A DNA stretch of 64,000 nucleotides from Brevirhabdus pacifica (GTDB lineage Bacteria; Pseudomonadota; Alphaproteobacteria; Rhodobacterales; Rhodobacteraceae): assembly GCF_002797755.1 (NCBI RefSeq), contig NZ_PGFI01000011.1:1798001-1862000 (forward strand), given 5' to 3'. The position numbers and the translations under genes are program-made. The notes beneath the pieces are model-generated. The model was not told the origin of the DNA. It made no database searches and saw only the letters and a program-made list of their open reading frames with translations. Below are positions 15,517-23,548 of the stretch, one piece after another (positions within the stretch are counted from its first letter, which is position 1; the number at the start of each line of letters is the position of its first letter).

Positions 15517-16207
15517 ACGCGGACACAGCCGTCGGCACGCGACCGTTACTACCGCGCTTGTACTGATCCTCTGCATGCCGATCACCGTGGCACCGTCCGC
15601 CGTGATCGCTCAGGACCGCAGTGTTCCAGCATCTGACCAGCAACCCATCGACATCCATATCGCAGAAGCCGCGCGCATGTTCGGCATCCCGCAGCCTTGG
15701 ATCCGTGCCGTCATGGAGGTCGAGAGTGCGGGCAATCCGCGCGCGGTGAGTCACGCGGGCGCCATGGGGCTTATGCAGATCATGCCCGGCACCTGGGCCG
15801 AATTGCGTGTAGCCTATAGGCTTGGCAATGACCCTTTCGATCCACGCGACAACATCCTGGCCGGTACCGCCTATCTGCGGCAAATGTACGACCGGTTCGG
15901 GTCACCCGGCTTTCTCGCGGCCTACAATGCCGGGCCTGCGCGCTACCAAGAGCACCTTGATACCGGGCGCGCCCTGCCGCGTGAAACCCGCAATTACCTC
16001 GCCATCCTCGCGCCACTCATCGCCGATGGAACCGACGTCGCGCGGGCAGTCAGCCGCCCGCAGACGACTCAGGACTGGCGCGACGCCCCGTTGTTCGCGG
16101 CAATGGCTGAGGAGGGTCAAACCCCGGGTGATGACACCCAACGGATTGCGTCTGACGCGTCTCGAAACGGCATCTTCGTGCCTCTCAGCCGGGGGCAAAC
16201 GCCATGA
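15503..16207 (+). CDS. Periplasmic lytic transglycosylase (VirB1-like)
   Basis: A 234-residue protein with a signal peptide (hydrophobic core about 14-33, cut near VIA-Q) and an SLT domain: VMEVESAGNPRAVS with catalytic Glu74, GAMGLMQIMPGTW, then DPRDNILAGTAYLRQMYDRFG and FLAAYNAGP. It would open the peptidoglycan for the mating pore. The ATG at 15503 is preferred over 15488 because GGAGGGG (15491-15497) lies between them. The C-terminal 40 residues are disordered-looking. The stop overlaps a possible small gene by ATGA. Confidence 0.88.
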   Translation: MRRLERGHSRRHATVTTALVLILCMPITVAPSAVIAQDRSVPASDQQPIDIHIAEAARMFGIPQPWIRAVMEVESAGNPRAVSHAGAMGLMQIMPGTWAELRVAYRLGNDPFDPRDNILAGTAYLRQMYDRFGSPGFLAAYNAGPARYQEHLDTGRALPRETRNYLAILAPLIADGTDVARAVSRPQTTQDWRDAPLFAAMAEEGQTPGDDTQRIASDASRNGIFVPLSRGQTP

Positions 16208-16458
16208 TCCGCGAAATCGCACCATGGCGAGGTCTGGAAAGCCCGCTCGCAGGAATGGGCCGGAGAAGGTCGACGCGCAGGGTCTCAACAGAAAGAGCGC
16301 GAGATAAAAGAGGTGCCGCAAGCGGACCTCAAGCTGTTGTTTCTCTGCGAGGATTTGCGCCGCACATTCAAGCTGCATGCCGCAGGACTTCATCTAAAAT
16401 TCTGATTTTGCTATATTCTTTGTGCGGCAGCATGTTCTGCGAGCGAGTGCGGCCATGA
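16204..16458 (+). CDS. Possible small basic protein between lytic transglycosylase and relaxase genes
   Basis: An 84-residue frame that overlaps the stop of the preceding gene and the start of the relaxase gene by ATGA at each end. Its product is Arg-rich, with one hydrophobic segment near the C-terminus (KILILLYSLCGSMFC). No family is recognised. The double overlap favours a coupled gene. Against it, an A/T-rich promoter-like stretch (TATATT at 16412-16417) lies inside, and another frame (16208-16402) also looks protein-like but lacks a start. Confidence 0.3.
   Translation: MIREIAPWRGLESPLAGMGRRRSTRRVSTERARDKRGAASGPQAVVSLRGFAPHIQAACRRTSSKILILLYSLCGSMFCERVRP
16389..16417 (+). promoter_or_regulatory. 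Possible promoter for the relaxase-traG genes
   Basis: -35 TTCATC (16389-16394), 17-base spacer and -10 TATATT (16412-16417), in the only A/T-rich patch of this stretch, 38 bases upstream of the relaxase ATG. The -35 is a weak match. Confidence 0.35.
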
Positions 16459-18212
16459 CCGGGCGCGACAATGACCTGCGCATCCGCCCCGGGCGTATAC
16501 GCGACGGCGGCAGGACCTCGAAGCAACCCACCCGTTTCGTCAACGAGGTGATGCGAGCTGCGCGGAAATCCGGACATACCGGCTACCGTATCGGCGCGGG
16601 CAGCACGCGCTCCGGCAACACCTCTTTCGGGCGCGGACGGTTTGCCCGGACGGCCAAAGGCCTGACTCGCACCTCCCGGCGGGTCGTAGTGAAGGCCCGC
16701 GTCGTGCGCCACCAGGGCAAGCGCTTTCGCTCCGCGCCCATGGCCAAGCATCTCGGCTACTTGCAGCGCGATGGCGTCGGTCAGGACGGGCGCGACGCCG
16801 ACTTGTTCGGGTCTGACCGCGATGATCTCGACCGAGGCGGCTTTGCGGCGCGCTGCGAAGACGACCGGCATCACTTCCGGTTCATCGTCTCGCCGGAGGA
16901 CGCGGGCGACTTGGAGGACCTGCGCGCCTTCACCCGGGATCTGATGGCCCGCGCGGAGCGGGATCTCGGAACCGGATTGGACTGGGTCGCCGTCGATCAC
17001 TGGAACACCGACAATCCGCATATCCACATTTTGGTGCGTGGAAAGGCCGACGATGGCCGCGATCTCGTCATCTCGCGTGACTACATCAGCCGGGGGCTTC
17101 GAGCGCGCGCGGAAGACCTCGTGCAACTGGAGCTGGGCCCCCGCAGCGAACGGGAGATTTCCCAAGCGCTCGAAACGCAGGTCACAGCGGAACGCTGGAC
17201 TGATCTGGACCGGGGCCTACGATCCCTGGCGGACGATCATGCCGGCATCGCCGACCTGCGGCGCGGCACGCCGGAGCCCCGCGATCCGGACCTGCGCCGC
17301 TTGATGATCGGTCGCGCCCAAACAATGGAGAGGCTCGGACTCGCCGAACAAATCGCCCCCGCCATCTGGGAGTTGAAACCGAATGCCGAAGACACTCTGC
17401 GCGAGCTTGGGATGCGCGGCGACATCATCAAACGGATGCACCGGGCCATGGGCGCCGACCGCCACGGCGCGGCGGGGGATTTCGCCATCGAAGGCACGCC
17501 CACCGCGCCTATCCTCGGGCGGCTCGTGGAACGCGGCTTTCATGATGACCACGCCGAGACGGGCTACGCGATCATCGACGGAGTTGACGGTCGCGTACAT
17601 CACCTACGCTTCCGGGATCTCGATGCGACCGGCGACACGCCGCAAGGTGGCATTGTCGAAACCCGGCTCTGGACAGGGAAGACGGACGGAACACCGCAAC
17701 TGTCTCTTGTCGGTCGTTCCGATCTGTCGCTGGCCGCCCAGATCGAGGCCGAGGGCGCGACCTGGCTCGACCGCCTGCATCTTGCCCGAGACCGCGCACC
17801 GCTGAGCGGCGCCGGATTTGGCGCGGAGGTTCGCCAGGCCTTGGAGCGCCGCTCGGATCACCTTGTCGCCGAAGGCCTCGCCCGACGGCAAGGGCAGCGG
17901 GTCACCTTTGCCCGCGATCTGCTGGCCACCCTTCGCAACCGCGAACTGGACGCCATCGCTCAAGACCTCAGCACCCAAACCGGCCTCCCCCGTTACAAGC
18001 CGACCGAGGGCGAGCCCGTCGCAGGGACGTTCCGGCAACGCCTCGATCTCGCCTCGGGCCGCTTCGCCATGATCGACGATGGCCTTGGCTTCTCGCTCGT
18101 CCCGTGGACCCCGCAACTCGAACGCCATCTCGGCCAGACCGTCACGGGCACAATGACGCCCGGCGGCGGAACCGACTGGAGCCTCGGGCGCAAGCGCGGG
18201 CTGAGCCTCTGA
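16455..18212 (+). CDS. rlxS: Relaxase, DUF3363 / VirD2-like (RlxS type)
   Basis: 585 residues. The N-terminal Arg-rich region (1-85) leads into the relaxase core with DRHHFRFIVSPED (about 136-148) and the metal-binding three-histidine motif HWNTDNPHIHILVRG (about 178-192). The C-terminal two thirds form the DUF3363 region (RRLMIGRAQTMERLGLA, GRLVERGFHDD, FSLVPW). It would nick at oriT and pilot the strand to TraG. It follows the TraF, lytic transglycosylase and excisionase genes as rlxS does in ICEMlSymR7A. It is somewhat shorter than the usual 620-660 residues. The start at 16455 is the ATG before TGRDND; an upstream in-frame ATG at 16422 lacks a ribosome site. Confidence 0.88.
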   Translation: MTGRDNDLRIRPGRIRDGGRTSKQPTRFVNEVMRAARKSGHTGYRIGAGSTRSGNTSFGRGRFARTAKGLTRTSRRVVVKARVVRHQGKRFRSAPMAKHLGYLQRDGVGQDGRDADLFGSDRDDLDRGGFAARCEDDRHHFRFIVSPEDAGDLEDLRAFTRDLMARAERDLGTGLDWVAVDHWNTDNPHIHILVRGKADDGRDLVISRDYISRGLRARAEDLVQLELGPRSEREISQALETQVTAERWTDLDRGLRSLADDHAGIADLRRGTPEPRDPDLRRLMIGRAQTMERLGLAEQIAPAIWELKPNAEDTLRELGMRGDIIKRMHRAMGADRHGAAGDFAIEGTPTAPILGRLVERGFHDDHAETGYAIIDGVDGRVHHLRFRDLDATGDTPQGGIVETRLWTGKTDGTPQLSLVGRSDLSLAAQIEAEGATWLDRLHLARDRAPLSGAGFGAEVRQALERRSDHLVAEGLARRQGQRVTFARDLLATLRNRELDAIAQDLSTQTGLPRYKPTEGEPVAGTFRQRLDLASGRFAMIDDGLGFSLVPWTPQLERHLGQTVTGTMTPGGGTDWSLGRKRGLSL

Positions 18213-18229
18213 TCAGAAAGGACATCACC

Positions 18230-20224
18230 ATGAGCCGTCAGGACACGTCATCGGCCACCAAGATCCTCTGGGGCCAGATCATCATCGTCAGCATCGTGGC
18301 GCTGCTCTTTGTCTGGGCAGCGACGCAATGGGTCGCGTTTCGTCTCGGGTTCCAATCCCAGCTTGGCGCGCCTCTCACTGCCCTGTTCGGCATGCCGATC
18401 TATCGCCCGTGGCAGGTCTTCACCTGGTGGTACTGGTACGACGCCTACGCGCCGCGCGTCTTCATGGAAGGGGCCGCAATCGCCGGCGCAGGCGGGGTCG
18501 CCGCCCTTGCCGCCGCCATCTTGCTGTCGGTCCTGCGGGCGCGCGAGGCGAGCGACGTGACAACCTATGGCTCTGCCAGATGGGCAAGCCCCAAGGATAT
18601 CACCGCCGCCGGGCTGTTCGCAGACGACGGGGTCGTGCTGGGCCGTCTCGACAAGCGCTACCTCCGGCACGATGGTCCGGAACACGTGCTGTGCTTCGCG
18701 CCCACCCGCTCCGGCAAGGGCGTCGGTCTTGTCATCCCAAGCCTGCTGACCTGGCCCGGCTCCGCCATCGTCCACGACATCAAGGGCGAGAACTGGCAGC
18801 TAACGTCCGGATGGCGGGCTCGGTTCGGGCGTGTCCTGCTGTTCGATCCGACCAATGCGGCGAGCGCCGCCTACAATCCACTGCTCGAGGTCCGACGCGG
18901 CGAGCGCGAGGTGCGTGACGTCCAGAACATCGCCGATATCCTCGTCGATCCCGAAGGCCAACTCGAGCGGAAGAACCATTGGGAGAAGACCAGCCATTCC
19001 CTTCTGGTCGGTGCAATCCTGCATGTTCTCTATGCCGAGAAGGACAAGACACTGGCAGGCGTCGCCGCCTTCCTGTCAGATCCTCGGCGTCCCATCGCCG
19101 CCACACTGACTGCAATGATGCGGACTGCGCATCTCGGAGATCGCCCGCATCCTGTTGTCGCCCAGGCCGCTCGCGAGCTGCTGAACAAATCCGAGAACGA
19201 ACGCTCCGGCGTCCTGTCCACCGCCATGTCTTTCCTCAGCCTCTACCGCGACCCCGTGATCGCCACCGTGACCCGGCGCTGCGACTGGCGGATCGATGAT
19301 CTGGTCTCGGATGATCGGCCGCTCACCCTCTACCTCGTGGTACCCCCGTCGGACATCTCCCGCACGAAACCGCTGGTCCGGCTGATCCTGAACCAGATCG
19401 GTCGTCGTCTGACTGAGGAGCTGCACAACACCAACCGCAAGCACCGCCTTCTGTTCATGCTCGACGAGTTCCCCGCCCTCGGGCGCCTCGACTTCTTTGA
19501 AAGCCAACTGGCCTTCATGGCGGGCTACGGTCTCAAGGCGTTTCTGATCGCCCAGTCGCTGAACCAGATCGAAAAAGCCTATGGGCAGAACAATGCCATC
19601 CTCGACAACTGCCATGTCCGCGTCGCCTTCGCGACCAATGACGAGCGCACGGCCAAGCGCCTGTCGGACGCGCTCGGCACCACGACCGAGCTGCGCGCCA
19701 TGAAGAACTACGCCGGGCATCGCTTGTCACCCTGGCTCGGACATCTGATGGTCTCGCGCCAGGAAACCGCCCGCGCTTTACTAACGCCCGGTGAGATCAT
19801 GCAGCTGCCATCCGACGACGAAATCATCCTCGTGTCGGGCGCAGCACCGATCAGGGCACAAAAAGTGCGGTACTTCCGCGATGCGCAACTTACGGCGAGA
19901 ATCCAAAAGCCGCCTATCGTCGAAGCATCAGCACCCGTCAGCCCCGTGGAAACCGATGATTGGAGCAGTCTTCAGCCAGTCGCACCACCCCAAGAAGCTG
20001 CCACGAAAAAGCCCGCTGACGACGGGGATGGTGGCATCCGACGAGAACCTGAGATCCCCGAACATGAGGATGTGGCGCCCGAACTGCCGTTCCCGCGCGA
20101 GGAATTCGCCGCCCTCGAAGACGAACCTGACGACGAGGCTCAACGCGCCCGCGCTATGCAGACCCGCTTCCGCAACGTCGCGCGTCAAGCGGCCCTCGAT
20201 CCCGACGACGGCATCGAATTGTGA
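18230..20224 (+). CDS. traG: Type IV coupling protein TraG/VirD4
   Basis: A 664-residue inner-membrane ATPase. Two or three N-terminal membrane segments (about 12-32, 48-62 and 80-103) precede YGSARWASPKD and the Walker A PTRSGKGVGLV (about 158-168). Later motifs include VHDIKGENW, LLFMLDEFPALGRL (Walker B) and the AQSLNQIEKAYG motif. The acidic C-terminal tail of 100 residues is the usual relaxosome-contact region. AGAAAGGA precedes the ATG by 7-8 bases. It couples the relaxase-DNA complex to the Trb channel encoded at 31344-40591. Confidence 0.93.
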   Translation: MSRQDTSSATKILWGQIIIVSIVALLFVWAATQWVAFRLGFQSQLGAPLTALFGMPIYRPWQVFTWWYWYDAYAPRVFMEGAAIAGAGGVAALAAAILLSVLRAREASDVTTYGSARWASPKDITAAGLFADDGVVLGRLDKRYLRHDGPEHVLCFAPTRSGKGVGLVIPSLLTWPGSAIVHDIKGENWQLTSGWRARFGRVLLFDPTNAASAAYNPLLEVRRGEREVRDVQNIADILVDPEGQLERKNHWEKTSHSLLVGAILHVLYAEKDKTLAGVAAFLSDPRRPIAATLTAMMRTAHLGDRPHPVVAQAARELLNKSENERSGVLSTAMSFLSLYRDPVIATVTRRCDWRIDDLVSDDRPLTLYLVVPPSDISRTKPLVRLILNQIGRRLTEELHNTNRKHRLLFMLDEFPALGRLDFFESQLAFMAGYGLKAFLIAQSLNQIEKAYGQNNAILDNCHVRVAFATNDERTAKRLSDALGTTTELRAMKNYAGHRLSPWLGHLMVSRQETARALLTPGEIMQLPSDDEIILVSGAAPIRAQKVRYFRDAQLTARIQKPPIVEASAPVSPVETDDWSSLQPVAPPQEAATKKPADDGDGGIRREPEIPEHEDVAPELPFPREEFAALEDEPDDEAQRARAMQTRFRNVARQAALDPDDGIEL

Positions 20225-20233
20225 GGTGACGCG

Positions 20234-20671
20234 ATGAAGAAAGCCAAGATCACCGCTTATGTCGACGCAGCCCTCTTCGATGAAATCGACGAACTGGCCG
20301 CACGGCGGCGCGTCCCCAAAACCCAGATCATCGAGGCGGCCCTGGCGTCGTTCCTCTCACCCGACAGCGCCGAACAGAGTGAGGCCGCGATCGTCCGGAG
20401 GCTCGACCGCCTGAGCCGATCGCTCGAGCGGCTGGAACGCGACCAGGAAATCACGACCGAGGCGCTGGCGCTGTTTGTTCGCTTCTGGCTGACCACGACG
20501 CCGCCGCTGCCCGATGACACATACTTGGCGGCCAAGGCAAAGGGAAAGGAGCGGTATGGAGGCTTCGTTAAGACGCTCTCCCGTCGATTGGCGAAGGGTT
20601 CAACTCTCACCAAGGAACTCGTCCAAGACTTGCCAGCAGGACAGACAGACCCAACCGACGGCATCCACTGA
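20234..20671 (+). CDS. CopG/ribbon-helix-helix protein of the transfer operon
   Basis: A 145-residue protein with an N-terminal ribbon-helix-helix (KKAKITAYVDAALFDEIDELAARRRVPKTQIIEAAL in overlapping parts, about 2-37). A helical heptad region (RRLDRLSRSLERLERDQEIT) and a basic tail follow. This gene sits between traG and trbB throughout the element family and is called CopG; it is probably a transcriptional or relaxosome accessory DNA-binding protein. Here trbB is displaced by more than 10 kb of inserted defence genes. It starts 9 bases after the traG stop. Confidence 0.8.
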   Translation: MKKAKITAYVDAALFDEIDELAARRRVPKTQIIEAALASFLSPDSAEQSEAAIVRRLDRLSRSLERLERDQEITTEALALFVRFWLTTTPPLPDDTYLAAKAKGKERYGGFVKTLSRRLAKGSTLTKELVQDLPAGQTDPTDGIH

Positions 20672-20752
20672 AAGCCATGCTCCAGCGAATATCGATCCAA
20701 CAACTGGAATTAGACGCCCAACCCGTACGCTCGCCAATTGCCTTTTCGCTCC

Positions 20753-20780
20753 TTGAACGCCATGATTGAAAAAGTATAGC
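20753..20780 (+). promoter_or_regulatory. Candidate promoter of the hsdR defence operon
   Basis: -35 TTGAAC (20753-20758), 16-base spacer, -10 TATAGC (20775-20780), 18 bases before the hsdR GTG. It lies in a 126-base gap of lower GC content, the only sizeable gap before the six overlapping or closely spaced genes. Confidence 0.45.
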
Positions 20781-20797
20781 AATTTCAGGCGTTATGC

Positions 20798-23548
20798 GTG
20801 TCACCTGATGTAAACCAAACCCCCGAGCAGCTCGCCCGGGACCGGATCGATGAACGCCTGCGGGCGTCCGGTTGGCATGTCCAGGACAAGGACGCGCTCG
20901 ATTTCAACGCCGGTCTTGGCGTGGCCGTCCGCGAATACCAGACAGATATCGGGCCCGCCGACTATGTCCTCTTCGCTGACAGGCAAGCGGTCGGTGTGGT
21001 TGAAGCCAAGCCCGACAACTGGGGTGTCCGCCTGACCTCGGTCGAGGAGCAATCCGAAGGGTACGCCAACGCCAAGCTGAAATGGGTCACCAATGCCGAA
21101 CCGCTCCCGTTCCTCTACGAGAGCACAGGTCAGGTCACCCGCTTCACCAACGCCCGCGATCCCAATCCTCGGTCGCGCGAGGTCTTCACCTTTCACCGCC
21201 CCGAAACCCTGAAATCCTGGGCACAAGCGCCAATGAGCCTGCGTGCAGGCATTGCGGCGCTGCCAAGTCTCAACCCGGACGGCTTGCGCGACTGCCAGAT
21301 CAAGGCGATCACGAACCTCGAGGCCTCACTCAAGACGGATAAGCCGCGCGCACTCGTCCAGATGGCGACTGGGTCGGGCAAGACCTTCACGGCGATCACA
21401 CAAGTCTACAGGCTACTCAAACACGCCGGGGCTCGGCGCATCCTGTTCCTCGTCGACACCAAGAACCTCGGTGAACAGGCCGAACAGGAGTTCATGGCCT
21501 TCATCCCGAACGACGACAACCGCAAGTTCACCGAACTCTACAACGTCCAGCGCCTCACCTCGCCCTCCATCGCGAACGACAGCCAAGTCGTCATCTCCAC
21601 GATCCAGCGCATGTACGCCACGCTCAAGGGCGAGGAACTGAACGAAGGCGCGGAGGACGAAAATCCGGCCGAACAGAAATGGCGCCGCAAGGAACCTCTG
21701 CCGGTCGTCTACAATGCCAAGCTGCCACCGGAATACTTTGACGTCGTGGTCATTGATGAATGCCACCGCTCCATCTACAACCTCTGGCGCCAGGTCATCG
21801 AATACTTCGACGCCTACCTGATCGGCCTGACCGCGACGCCCGACAACCGCACCTACGGGTTTTTCCAAAAGAACGTCGTCAGCGAGTACACCCATGAGAA
21901 GGCCGTCGCCGACAAGGTCAATGTGGGCAACGAAATCTACCTGATCGAAACCGAGATCACTCAAGGGGGTGAGACGCTCAAGGCCGAGCAGCTGGTCGAG
22001 AAACGCGAACGCGAAACCCGCGCGCGCCGTTGGGAAACGCAGGACGACGAACAGGCCTACGCTGCGACCCAACTTGACCGATCCGTCGTGAACCCCGACC
22101 AGATCCGAACCGTCATCCGCACATTCCACGACAAGTGGCCCGAGATCTTCCCCGGCCGCAAGGAACTGCCGAAGACCCTCATCTTCGCCAAGACCGACAG
22201 CCACGCCGACGACATCATCCAGACCGTCCGGCAGGAGTTCGGCGAGGGCAACGACTTCTGCCGCAAGATCACCAATGGGGCCAAGAACCCGAAATCCTCG
22301 CTCTCGGCCTTCCGCAACGACTATTACCCGCGCATCGCCGTCACCGTGGACATGATCGCCACCGGCACCGACGTGAAACCGCTGGAATGCCTGATCTTCA
22401 TGCGCGACGTGAAGTCGAAGAACTACTTCGAGCAGATGAAGGGCCGCGGCACTCGCGTTATGAAACCCGACGACCTGAAGAAGGTCTCCCCCTCCGCCCA
22501 GGCCAAGACCCATTACGTCATCGTCGATGCCGTCGGCGTTACCAAGTCACTCAAGACCGCCAGCCAGCCGCTCGACACCAAACCCTCGATCCCGTTCAAG
22601 GACCTCGCCATGGGGCTTATGATGGGTGACCGGTCAGAGGAAACCGTGAGCTCCCTCGCCGCGCGCCTGTCGCGGCTCGACAACAAGCTGGGGGCCGAGG
22701 ATCAGGAGAAGATCACGACCGAGGCCGGGACATCCCTCACCGCCATCGTGCGCGACCTTTTCGATGCCATCGACCCAGACAAGGTGGAGGCCGACGCCAA
22801 GGCGGCGGGCCACCCCGAGCCCGACGATGCCGCCATGCAAACTGCGCGTGAGGAACGGATCAAACACGCCGCCAACGTCTTCACCGGCCCGCTCATCACC
22901 TTGATGGACACCATCCGCCGCGACAACGAACAGACCATCGACCATGACAACCTCGACACGCTTTTGCGCGCCGAATGGGCGGGCGATGTGGCCGAGAACG
23001 CCAAGCAGATCGCGCAGGAGTTCGAGGCGTATCTGGCCGAGAACCGCGACGAGATCGAGGCGCTATCGATCTACTTCAACACCCCTGCCCGCCGGTCCGA
23101 GGTGACCTTCGCCATGATCAAGGACGTGCTGAAGAAGCTGACCGAGGATCGCCCGCGCCTGGCCCCGCTCACCGTCTGGCGCGCCTATGCGCATCTTGAC
23201 GACTACAAGGGCAGCAACCCGGCCAGCGATCTGACCGCGCTGGTGGCGCTGATCCGCCGGGTCACGGGGCTGGATGCAACCCTCACCCGCCATTCCGAAC
23301 GGGTGCGGCGCAACTTCCAGAACTGGGTGCTGAACCGCCATTCCGGCGCGGGCGAGAAGTTCACCGAGGAACAGATGAACTGGCTGCGCATGATCCGCGA
23401 CCACCTCGCCACCTCCTTCACCATCGAGCGCGACGATCTGGAAATGGCCCCCTTCGACGGCAAAGGCGGAATGGGTCAGATGTACGCGCTCTTTGGCGAT
23501 GGGATGGACGAGGTCATGACCGAGATGAATGAGGCGCTTTCGGCATGA
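20798..23548 (+). CDS. hsdR: Type I restriction endonuclease subunit HsdR
   Basis: 916 residues of the EcoEI-like class. The N-terminal nuclease has DIGPADYVLF (Asp about 55) and VVEAK (about 68-72), a PD-(D/E)xK core. The SF2 motor follows, with Walker A MATGSGKTFTA (about 189-195), DECHRS (about 321-326), GLTATP and MKGRGTR. A helical C-terminal domain binds the modification subunits. The subunit translocates DNA with ATP and cuts distant from the site. The start is a GTG with no strong ribosome site. Its stop overlaps hsdS by 4 bases. The usual partner hsdM is 6 kb downstream. Confidence 0.93.
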   Translation: MSPDVNQTPEQLARDRIDERLRASGWHVQDKDALDFNAGLGVAVREYQTDIGPADYVLFADRQAVGVVEAKPDNWGVRLTSVEEQSEGYANAKLKWVTNAEPLPFLYESTGQVTRFTNARDPNPRSREVFTFHRPETLKSWAQAPMSLRAGIAALPSLNPDGLRDCQIKAITNLEASLKTDKPRALVQMATGSGKTFTAITQVYRLLKHAGARRILFLVDTKNLGEQAEQEFMAFIPNDDNRKFTELYNVQRLTSPSIANDSQVVISTIQRMYATLKGEELNEGAEDENPAEQKWRRKEPLPVVYNAKLPPEYFDVVVIDECHRSIYNLWRQVIEYFDAYLIGLTATPDNRTYGFFQKNVVSEYTHEKAVADKVNVGNEIYLIETEITQGGETLKAEQLVEKRERETRARRWETQDDEQAYAATQLDRSVVNPDQIRTVIRTFHDKWPEIFPGRKELPKTLIFAKTDSHADDIIQTVRQEFGEGNDFCRKITNGAKNPKSSLSAFRNDYYPRIAVTVDMIATGTDVKPLECLIFMRDVKSKNYFEQMKGRGTRVMKPDDLKKVSPSAQAKTHYVIVDAVGVTKSLKTASQPLDTKPSIPFKDLAMGLMMGDRSEETVSSLAARLSRLDNKLGAEDQEKITTEAGTSLTAIVRDLFDAIDPDKVEADAKAAGHPEPDDAAMQTAREERIKHAANVFTGPLITLMDTIRRDNEQTIDHDNLDTLLRAEWAGDVAENAKQIAQEFEAYLAENRDEIEALSIYFNTPARRSEVTFAMIKDVLKKLTEDRPRLAPLTVWRAYAHLDDYKGSNPASDLTALVALIRRVTGLDATLTRHSERVRRNFQNWVLNRHSGAGEKFTEEQMNWLRMIRDHLATSFTIERDDLEMAPFDGKGGMGQMYALFGDGMDEVMTEMNEALSA

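Noticed and set aside
21413-22513. A 366-codon minus-strand frame opposite hsdR
   Set aside because: HsdR helicase motifs occupy the plus strand; the opposite product is a GC-driven artefact.
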